Positions 15,926 to 23,200 of a stretch of DNA of 31,335 bases are shown here, one piece after another; position 1 is the first letter of the stretch; the number at the start of each line of letters is the position of its first letter. Below the pieces are notes generated by a model. That model was not told the DNA's origin and searched no databases. It was given only the letters and a program-made list of their open reading frames with translations. Source of the DNA: CAMAUF01 sp046152925 (GTDB taxonomy: Bacteria > Chloroflexota > Dehalococcoidia > Tepidiformales > Tepidiformaceae); NCBI GenBank assembly GCA_046152925.1, contig JBJXFX010000102.1, positions 1-31,335 of the forward strand, written 5' to 3'. Both the position numbers and the translations under genes were made by a program.

Positions 15926-16927
15926 TCAGCCGACGCGCACCACCGTGGTCCCGATGTTTCGCCCGGCGAGGAGGTCGACGAACGCCTGCGGCGCCTGCGC
16001 CAGACCCTGGTATTCGCTCACACGCGGGACGAGCGCGCCCGACCGCACCCACTCGGTCATCTCCGCGCGCGCCTCTTCGTAGCGGTCCGCGTAATCGAAG
16101 ACGAGGAAGCCTTCCATCCGGACGCGGTTGTTCACGAGCAGGCCAGGCACGCCGCGCGGCCCGGCTGCCGGTGTCGCCGTGTCGTATTGGCTGACGTTGC
16201 CGCAGCAGATGATCCGGCCGTGCGGGGCCATCCGGAAGAGCGCGCTTTCGAGGATCGGGCCGCCCGTGTTGTCGAAGTAGACGTTGATCCGGTCGGGCGT
16301 CGCGGCCTTGAAGTCATCGCGGAAGCTTGCGCTCTTGTAGTTCACGGCGGCGTCGAAGCCCAGCTCACCGGTCAGGATGCGGCCCTTCTCGTCGGAGCCG
16401 GCGACACCGACCACGCGGCAGCCTTTCAGCTTCGCAATCTGGCCGACGATGTGGCCGACAGAGCCGGCCGCGGCGGAAACGACCACCGTCTGCCCCGCCT
16501 TGGGCTCGCCGAGCGCGAGGAGGCCGAAGTACGCCGTCAGGCCGTTCGTCCCGAGCATCCCCAGGTGGTGTGCTGGGTCGACGCTGACGTCGACCTTGCG
16601 GAGGGCGCCGGGCTTGTGCACCGACAGCTCTTGCCAGCCAGAGGGCGCGACCACGAGGTCGCCCGAGGCGAATCCGGGCGCCCTCGATTCGACGACGCGT
16701 GCGACGCCGGTGCCGTTCATCACAATCCCGGACTGGGGCGCGCCGGCGTAGCTCGCGCTGCCCTGGAGTCCGGCCCGCTGGCCGGCGCCGATCGTCAGCG
16801 CGATGGTGGCGACGAGCACCTGACCTTCGGCGGGCGAAGGCGCTTCGGACTCGCGCAGCTCGAAATGGCGCGCCTCCAGCGGGCCCTGCGGCACCGAGGC
16901 GATCATGACTTGGCGATTCGTGGCCAT
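15926..16927 (-). CDS. NADP-dependent MDR-family oxidoreductase (zinc-independent, leukotriene/enoyl reductase type)
   Basis: A 333-residue medium-chain reductase. The nucleotide-binding motif is VVVSAAAGSVGHIVGQIAKL, followed by GCRVVGVAGSDEKGRIL. VYFDNTGGPILESAL and GRIICCGNVSQYD are hallmarks of the PTGR/CurA/YncB group that reduces activated C=C bonds with NADPH. No zinc ligands are present. Two ATGs compete: at 16936 the GGGAGG touches the start, while at 16927 it lies 9 nt upstream, so 16927 is preferred. A TACAAT -10 is at 16962-16957. The luciferase-like gene ends only 40 nt upstream, so the two may also be co-transcribed. Confidence 0.88.
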   Translation of the reverse strand: MATNRQVMIASVPQGPLEARHFELRESEAPSPAEGQVLVATIALTIGAGQRAGLQGSASYAGAPQSGIVMNGTGVARVVESRAPGFASGDLVVAPSGWQELSVHKPGALRKVDVSVDPAHHLGMLGTNGLTAYFGLLALGEPKAGQTVVVSAAAGSVGHIVGQIAKLKGCRVVGVAGSDEKGRILTGELGFDAAVNYKSASFRDDFKAATPDRINVYFDNTGGPILESALFRMAPHGRIICCGNVSQYDTATPAAGPRGVPGLLVNNRVRMEGFLVFDYADRYEEARAEMTEWVRSGALVPRVSEYQGLAQAPQAFVDLLAGRNIGTTVVRVG

Positions 16928-16966
16928 GGCGGACATCCTCCCGAGTGAGCTTCGGGATTGTACCCG

Positions 16967-18226
16967 TTAGCCCACCAGCACTGCTTCGCGCAGTTCCTTC
17001 AGCGAGGCGGGGATCGGACGCGAAGGCCGTGACATCGGCGTCGGCATCCAGTTGTCGACGTATTCGCGCTCAAACCGCTGCTTGAAGTGCGGCATCACCT
17101 TCTCCGCGAACATCTGCGTGTTGTACAGCGTCAGGTCGCGCGGCATGTCGCCGATTTGGAGCAGGAGCATGATGTGGCCCGCGTTGAGCGAGGTGGCCAA
17201 CTGGTCCATCTGCTCGATCACCGTCGATGGGCTGCCAGCGACGACGTAGCCGTTCTTAACCAGCGTCTCCCAGCTTTGCCGCTCCGCGGCCATCGCCTTG
17301 ATCATCTCCATCTGGCTCTTTAGGCCGGCTTTCACGGTCGCGTTCGTCTGGTAGCCCGGTGCGTTCGCGAAGCCGGGATAGACGTGCAGGCAGCGGTTGT
17401 AGAAGTAGTCGACGTGGCGCTCGTAGAGCTTCTTCGCCTCGGCATCGGTCTCGGCGACGCAGACAACCTGGGCGAAGCCCGCCTGGAACGGATTTCGCTC
17501 CTTGCCAGCCTTGTCGACCTGCTCCCACCAGAGGTCCATCGTCCGCTTGGCGCGGATGTAGCCGCTGTAGGAAAGATACGAGTAGAGGTAGTCCATCTTG
17601 GCGCACCAGGCCCACGTCTCGATCGAGCCGCCGCCGGGGATCCAGATCGGCGGGTGTGGTTGCTGGAGGGGGCGCGGCCACGGGTTCAGGTAGCGCACCT
17701 GGTTGTATTTGCCGTTAAACGTGCTTACGGACTTATCGGTCCACGCCTGGAGGATGAGGTCGTGCGCCTCGTAGTAGCGGTCTCGAAGCGATGCCGGCGC
17801 GACGCCGTAGGTGAAGTTCGTGTCCATCGAGGTCCCGACGGGGAAGCCAGCAATGAGGCGCCCGCCGCTCATGATGTCGAGCATCGCCATCTCTTCGGCG
17901 ACGCGCGTCGGTGGGTTGTAGAGCGCGATGCTGTTCCCCATCACGAGCAGGGCCGCGCGCTCCGTCCGGCGGGCGAGGGCGGCGGCCATGATGTTCGGGC
18001 TCGGCATCAGGCCGTAGGCGTTCGAATGGTGCTCGTTCACGCCGAGGCCATCGAAGCCGCACTTTTCGGCGAACTCGAGCTCGTCGAGGTACTCGTGGTA
18101 CACCTCGTTGCCGCGCTCGGGGTCATAGAGGCCGTAGTCGGGGTCGACCCAGACGCTGCGATGCTTGAAGCGGAAGTCGTCCGGCAGGTCGGGCCAAGGC
18201 ATGAGATGGAACCAGTGGAACTTCAC
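16967..18226 (-). CDS. Luciferase-like (LLM class) flavin-dependent monooxygenase
   Basis: A 419-residue TIM-barrel flavoprotein of the bacterial luciferase superfamily. EFAEKCGFDGLGVNEHHSNA, LVMGNSIALYNPPTRVAEEM, DIMSGGRLIAGFPVG and PHPPIWIPGGGSIETWAW are the family blocks. It probably uses FMNH2 or F420 to oxidise or reduce an organic substrate; which one cannot be read. A start further upstream (18385) was rejected. The GTG at 18226 has GGGAGG upstream, and the sequence from there (KFHWFHLMPWPDLP) is what homologues begin with. The decamer GGGCTACACT lies at 18276-18267. Genes of this type are abundant in Chloroflexota and Actinobacteria. Confidence 0.88.
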   Translation of the reverse strand: MKFHWFHLMPWPDLPDDFRFKHRSVWVDPDYGLYDPERGNEVYHEYLDELEFAEKCGFDGLGVNEHHSNAYGLMPSPNIMAAALARRTERAALLVMGNSIALYNPPTRVAEEMAMLDIMSGGRLIAGFPVGTSMDTNFTYGVAPASLRDRYYEAHDLILQAWTDKSVSTFNGKYNQVRYLNPWPRPLQQPHPPIWIPGGGSIETWAWCAKMDYLYSYLSYSGYIRAKRTMDLWWEQVDKAGKERNPFQAGFAQVVCVAETDAEAKKLYERHVDYFYNRCLHVYPGFANAPGYQTNATVKAGLKSQMEMIKAMAAERQSWETLVKNGYVVAGSPSTVIEQMDQLATSLNAGHIMLLLQIGDMPRDLTLYNTQMFAEKVMPHFKQRFEREYVDNWMPTPMSRPSRPIPASLKELREAVLVG

Positions 18227-18266
18227 GGACGCCTCCCGGGCCCTCGAGCTTGCGGGGCTTCGCCAG

Positions 18267-18276
18267 AGTGTAGCCC
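18267..18276 (-). promoter_or_regulatory. Extended -10 element for the luciferase-like gene
   Basis: The minus strand reads GGGCTACACT, identical to the decamers at 1835 and 6401. It ends about 40 nt before the GTG start. The remaining stretch 18277-18464 holds no supportable gene. Confidence 0.45.
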
Positions 18277-18464
18277 AAAGCCGAAGGTCAGGCTGTCGAA
18301 CGGAAAGAGCGCCACCAGATCTGCGGTGTTGCGATTCACGAAAGTGCGCGCTCTCAGGGAAGAGGTGCCGCTTGAACGCGAACATCGTGCCGGAGGGTGC
18401 CGATGGTCCTCAGTCGGGGGTCGTCCACCACCAGGAACCGGGCATGGAGGGCGACCCGATGTTC

Positions 18465-18665
18465 TTATGTCACTTCATACACGTAGACGATCAGGCGGCT
18501 ATCTGAGGCGGTTCGCCAGCCGCCGAACGAATCGAACCAGGCTCCAGGGCTGTCGGGCTTCCCTTCGGCCGCGGCGACTACCAGCTTGAAGATCGCAAAC
18601 CTGTCCGCGCGCTCGATGACGTCGCCGAAGGCGAGCACCTCGGGTCCCAGTGACCAACTGCTCAC
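18465..18665 (-). CDS. Very small protein, second gene of an overlapping pair
   Basis: A 66-residue protein beginning with a GTG that overlaps the stop of the upstream small gene (GTGA). It contains VIERADRFAIFKLVVAAAEG and ends with DSRLIVYVYEV. I do not recognise a family. After the TAA the frame continues for 36 sense codons, including RFLVVDDPRLRTIGTL, before a TGA; this may mean the gene once was longer or may be chance. The coupled arrangement of two tiny genes resembles a toxin-antitoxin pair, without motif support. Confidence 0.5.
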   Translation of the reverse strand: MSSWSLGPEVLAFGDVIERADRFAIFKLVVAAAEGKPDSPGAWFDSFGGWRTASDSRLIVYVYEVT

Positions 18666-18853
18666 ACGAGCGCCCGGTCGTCTCCGAACCAATCCGTGAG
18701 GACTTCCTCGCGTGTCCAGATCCGCGCTTCGGGATCCTCCTGGAGGCGCTTGAGTGCTGCTTGCGCCGCGAGCCAGCCCGGCGCGTCTGGGGCGAACGGA
18801 TTACGGCGACCTGGGCCGCCTTGAGGGCGTTGCGCGGAGAGCTTGTCAGACAC
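18662..18853 (-). CDS. Very small protein, first gene of an overlapping pair
   Basis: A 63-residue protein starting at GTG with GGGAGGA close upstream and a TATCCT hexamer farther up. The N-terminal third is basic and proline/glycine-rich (RPQGGPGRRNPFAPDAPG); the rest is helical (WLAAQAALKRLQEDPEARIW, then TREEVLTDWFGDD). The C-terminal pattern is reminiscent of the ends of some antitoxins, but no DNA-binding motif is seen. It overlaps the next small gene by 4 nt. Function is unknown. Confidence 0.5.
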   Translation of the reverse strand: MSDKLSAQRPQGGPGRRNPFAPDAPGWLAAQAALKRLQEDPEARIWTREEVLTDWFGDDRALV

Positions 18854-18911
18854 GGGTCCTCCCTGCACAGGATAGCGTCGCCTGGCGGGACTCAACACGG
18901 CCCCCCAGGGC

Positions 18912-19754
18912 TCAGCTCGCGAGGAACTCCTTCACGGCTGTCGCGAACGCCTCGGGCTGGTGCAGGGGGATCTGATGGCCCGCGTCGGGGATGACGACGC
19001 CCTTCGCCTTCGGCAGCCGTGCCACCATCTGCTCCTGGATCTCCGCGCTGAGCACCTTGCTCTTCTCCGCCCGGATCACGAGCGTCGGGCAGGTGATGTG
19101 CTCCAGGCTCTCCCAGAGGTAGGGGATTTCGACCAGCGCCGCGCGGCCCGTCGCTTGATTAATGGACGGGTCGAAGCGGAACGTCAGGTTGCCCGTCGCC
19201 TCGTCCATCGTCAACGAGTCCATCAGCTGTCGCATGAGGAACTCTTCCGACCGACCGGGATAGAGGTTGGCGAAGTGGGCGAGCGCTTCCGCCTCGGTGG
19301 GGAAGCCTGGCGCGGAGCGGGCCTCGCCCGTGCTCTTGCGGATGCCGCGCGCGCCCTGCTCCGCCATCTGTGGCCCCATGTCGGCGAGGACGAGGTGCTT
19401 CAGGCGGTGGCTGTGTTCGCGCGCGTAGGCCATCGCCACGCGACTGCCGATGCTATGGGCGACGAGGTCGAACGCCTCGAGGTCGAGCTCTTGGACGAGC
19501 TGGCGGAGGTCCATCGCGAACGCCCAGACGAGGTAGCCGCCGGGTGCGTGGTCGGTGTGGCCGTGGCCGCGGAGGTCCGGCGCGTAGACCGTGTAGTCCG
19601 GCCGGAAGCGAGCCGCGACGTGCTCCCAATAGCGGGCGTTGTTCATCAGCCCGTGGAGGAGCACCACCGGGTCGCCTTCGGGGTCGCCCCAGCGGATGTA
19701 GTGGTGCCGGAGGCCGTGGAGCGTGAGGTAGCCGTCTTCGCCGTGTTCTTCCAT
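18912..19754 (-). CDS. Alpha/beta-fold hydrolase
   Basis: A 280-residue alpha/beta hydrolase. The oxyanion-hole segment is VVLLHGLMNNARYW, then APDLRGHGHTD, the nucleophile elbow AHSIGS with Ser101, and the catalytic His260 in PDAGHQIPLHQP. A cap domain lies between. The lack of Gly before His in the elbow is a common variant. It may be an esterase, a C-C hydrolase or a haloalkane-type enzyme; the substrate is not readable. TACCTT ends 7 nt before the ATG (19767-19762), again with no ribosome binding site. Confidence 0.88.
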   Translation of the reverse strand: MEEHGEDGYLTLHGLRHHYIRWGDPEGDPVVLLHGLMNNARYWEHVAARFRPDYTVYAPDLRGHGHTDHAPGGYLVWAFAMDLRQLVQELDLEAFDLVAHSIGSRVAMAYAREHSHRLKHLVLADMGPQMAEQGARGIRKSTGEARSAPGFPTEAEALAHFANLYPGRSEEFLMRQLMDSLTMDEATGNLTFRFDPSINQATGRAALVEIPYLWESLEHITCPTLVIRAEKSKVLSAEIQEQMVARLPKAKGVVIPDAGHQIPLHQPEAFATAVKEFLAS

Positions 19755-19761
19755 GGACGCG

Positions 19762-19767
19762 AAGGTA
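19762..19767 (-). promoter_or_regulatory. -10 element for the alpha/beta hydrolase gene
   Basis: TACCTT on the minus strand ends 7 nt before the ATG at 19754. Just beyond it, at 19777-19805, lies a 29-nt run made only of purines on the plus strand, which may bend or form unusual DNA structure. Confidence 0.4.
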
Positions 19768-19870
19768 GCAAAGATTGGGGAGGAAGGGGAAAGGGGAAAG
19801 GAAAATGGGCGTGCGTCGCATTCCTTGGGACTTTGAGCCAGTGCGGATGATGTTCCTCCGGAACCCGGCG

Positions 19871-19894
19871 GCGACTCCGTGCCCCCGGAGTCGC
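19871..19894. repeat. Perfect 9-bp inverted repeat (hairpin)
   Basis: GCGACTCCG and its complement CGGAGTCGC enclose the 6-nt loop TGCCCC. No T-tract follows on either strand. It stands 20 bp outside the left end of the MITE-like element and may be part of a larger repeat unit. Confidence 0.6.
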
Positions 19895-19914
19895 CCGCTC
19901 CCCTCCACCAGGCG

Positions 19915-20155
19915 CTCAGTACCGCGACCGCTCCCGAGCGGTCGCGGGGCCGTCAGCGACGGGTAGCTCAAGTCCCCGAGCCGGTGACGTACATGCGGCG
20001 CAGGCGAGCCACGTTGGGCCCAACCGTGCGGGGGCTACGTAGCGCCCCCCGCTCCCGCGCCGGTGCGATGACTGGCGGGCCGCACCCGGTGGAGCTTGGG
20101 CGAGGCGCCGTCGCTTGCGGCTCCGCGACCGCTCCCGTGTGGTCGCGGTACTGAG
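19915..20155. mobile_element. MITE-like element with 48-bp terminal inverted repeats
   Basis: The ends 19915-19962 and 20108-20155 are inverted copies matching at 41 of 48 positions; both outer ends begin CTCAGTACCGCGACC and inner ends finish GCGACGG. Each end is itself a palindrome: the left has a 12-bp stem with a 2-nt loop at 19922-19947, the right an 8-bp stem. The 145-bp interior has no gene but further hairpins (near 20015-20055). A clear target duplication is not visible; the flanks share only a GGCG-like tetramer with a 1-nt offset. It may be a non-autonomous transposon or a REP/BIME-type repeat. No second copy is in the window. Confidence 0.6.
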
Positions 20156-20210
20156 GGGCGATGGGCCCCCATTGCCGTCGAATAGGGTAGGAAACTCCGC
20201 AGCGAAGGCG

Positions 20211-20216
20211 TAGCAT
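20211..20216 (+). promoter_or_regulatory. -10 element for the giant effector-like gene
   Basis: TAGCAT ends 7 nt before the ATG at 20224 and lies 56 bp after the MITE-like element. The spacing predicts a leaderless transcript. Confidence 0.45.
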
Positions 20217-20223
20217 CAGCCGC

Positions 20224-23200
20224 ATGCGTCGAGCGACCTCCAGCACAGCCACGAAGGGCGTTCGTGGCCGGAGAAAGGGCGCCCCTGAGCCCGGCGAGAG
20301 TTCGCCGCGCGCGCCGGTGGTCGTCGCCGGCGCCGCGTCCCTCGAAGCGATACCTCAGCCGCTCCGCGCCGCCCAGGTTGGCGCCCTCCAAGGGCTCCAC
20401 GGCAACCGGGCCGTCAGCCGGATGGTCGCCCGCTCACGCTCCAACCACGTCCAGCGCGATGCCGACGGCGACGCTGCCACCGCCGCGGCCGAGGAAGTCT
20501 ACGCCGCCCTCGATGGCTGGAACGACGAGCCGCGGATGTTCCGTGCGATCAACGGCCTCGGCGCTGGCGTCCGTTCCCACGTCCCCAGCGCCTTCTCGGG
20601 CGCCGGTCATGGTTCGATCTGGGGCTGGTACAAGGATCAGCTCTCCACCGAGGACGCGATCAACGCCTACGCGACAACGATCAGCGGCAACGCCTTCGGC
20701 GACGAGGTCGCCATGGCGCGGGCGATCCTTCCTTCCGGGACGCGCGACGCCGAAGTCTGGCGGCTCCTCGGCCGCGACCTTTCCGGCCGCCAACGCCTCG
20801 AGACGAAGTACGACGAGACCTTCGGCGGCACGAGCGGGGCGCTCGGCCTCGGGAGCATGAAACAGGACCTCCGCGACGACCTCTCCGGCTGGGCACGCGA
20901 AAAAGCGATCGCCATGCTCGACCACGAGCTGACCAAGGCCGAGCAGATCTATTTCGATAGCGTCGCGATCACCGGGACACACACGGAATCCGTCGTCGCC
21001 GCCGTGCAGGAGGCTGGCCAGACCGGGGCCGCCGGGCTCCAGGCGATCGAGCGCGATTGGGACAGCTTCGTCCGATCCGACACCGGCGGGCGAGCCCCCT
21101 TGGCCCAGTCCCGCTCCGGCTGGCATACGGCTCCCGACTCCGAGGAGTTCTCGGGCGTCCCGGATTTCCGCGCTGCCATGCGCTCAGAGCTCGGCGGCGA
21201 AGACTGGGACCTCGTGAACGCGGTCTTCACCGCCGTCGACCGCGGCGCGCAGGGGACCGAAGCGCTCCCCGCGGGCGTGGCCGACGCCGAACGCACGCTC
21301 TTCGAACAGGAAGAGGTCCGCCTCAACATGGCCTTGGGCCGGCTCGATGCCGCTACCACGGGCGGCTATACGGGGATCGGCACCAACGAAACCGAGATGA
21401 CCGCCGCCGTGGGTCAGGTGCGCGAAATCTGGCAAGGGCGCCTCACGCGGGCCCGCGCCGCGAGCCCCGCCAACCCTGAGCTGGTCGCCCGTTATGAGCG
21501 CGATTGGCAGGCCGCCCAGACCCGGCTCGGGAGCGTCATCACCTCCGAGGCCGACGCCGACACCGAGGCGGGACGGCGCGCGCGGCTCATCGCGGCGGGC
21601 CCGTTGACGCCCGCCGACGAGGTTTGGCTCAAGAAGGAAGACCTCGACTACGACGGCGCGATCGACAAGTGCTACGAGTATTGGGCGCAGGGTCGCTGGG
21701 GCGAGGTGGTCCAGGGCGCGGGCCAAACGCGCAGCGATGCCTCGGGCACGCAGCTTCGCGCCTCCTTCGACCCGCTCTTCTTGGTCCCAATCACCCACGG
21801 GCTGCGGCACGCCCGGCTGCGCGCGCTCATCAATAACTCAGACGACGTCGCGCGGGGTGCTTCGCGCATCAAGGTCGAAGTCGACGATAGCGATGGCAAC
21901 GCCGGGATCACGGCGATCAAAGGCGTGCTCACCCTCCAGGGCGTCACCGCCGCCCGTCGCACCGAGATCGTCGACAACTATGTCTCTCGCTTCCTTCAAG
22001 GCGGCGAGGGGACCGGGGCCTCCCGGTTCATGGCCTCGATGCGGAGGCACTACGGCGAAAGCGGCGCCTTTTTCGACGTCCAAGACCTCGTCAGCCCGGC
22101 GCAGACGATGCAGGACCGCCTCGATCGCGCCCGCGCCCGCCAGAACGCCGAAAACTCCGGCGTCGGCAACTACATCCTCAACGGCTTTGTCGACGACTAC
22201 GACGCGGCGACGGGCGAGGATAGCCGGCGGGTTGCGGCCGAGAGCCTCGCCCGGCTCGAATTCATCGTTACGCAATCCCGCGCCAGGCCCGCCGAGGTCG
22301 ACGCGATGGCGGCGCTCGCGGGCGCGACCTCGCCGGAGGCGTTGGCCCAGCTCGAATACGACGCCTTCGTCTCGCGGCTGAACGAAGTCCGCGCCCTCAA
22401 GAAGACGATCGCAGATGCGCTCGCCACAGCAGTCGAGCTGGCAGCCGCTGCGGCCTTGACGGCGCTCACGGGCGGCGCCGGCGCGGGGGCGCTCGTCGTG
22501 GCCCTGGGCTCGGCCCTGGCGGGGATGGCGGCGCGCGAAATCCTCCTTGGCAACGAATACGACCTCGTCACCCAGGAGAACCTGAACGCCCTGATGGTCG
22601 CGGCCGCGGGCGCCGGTGTCGGGGCGCTCGCCGCCGGCAAGTTCGCCGAGGTCGTCGGCCAGGCCACGATGGACCGGCTCGGCCGGGCGGGCCTCTTCAT
22701 GGCCGAAGCGAGCCAAGAGGCGGCCAGCCAGATGGCCCAGCACACGATGCAGATCGCGATGATGAACGGCACGCCGAGCGTGGAGGACATCGCGAGCCAC
22801 GCCATCCAGGCAGCCGCGAGCACCGTGGGCGCCGGAGCCCGCGGGGCCATGGCGACCAAGATCCAGGACCCAACCACCGGCCAGCGCGTCCGGACAGCGT
22901 TCGCGGGCAACGCCGCCCAGAACGTCATTTCGAACGTCGGTGCGACGGCCGGCGGCCTCGTCCAGACGGGCGCGGGCAACAAGACGGGCCTCGAGATCGC
23001 CGGGGACTTCGGCGGCGCCGCTGCGAGGGGCGTCGGTCAGGGTATGGGCGGCGCCGCTGCCGAACTCGCTGGCCAAGCTCACGCCGCACGCCAGGAACGG
23101 AACGCGGGCGGCGGCCCGGATACGCCGCCCCCGACGCAGGGCCAACCGCCAGCCCAGACACAGCCACCGGCTGACGCGGGCGGCACGACGCCGCCGCCTA

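Noticed and set aside
18227..18385. N-terminal extension of the luciferase-like protein
   Set aside because: It spans the promoter decamer and contains no family-like sequence; the GTG at 18226 has a ribosome binding site.
19961..20223. Short open frames in the region before the effector gene
   Set aside because: They are made of the inverted-repeat element and show repeat-derived residues only; no ribosome binding sites or motifs.
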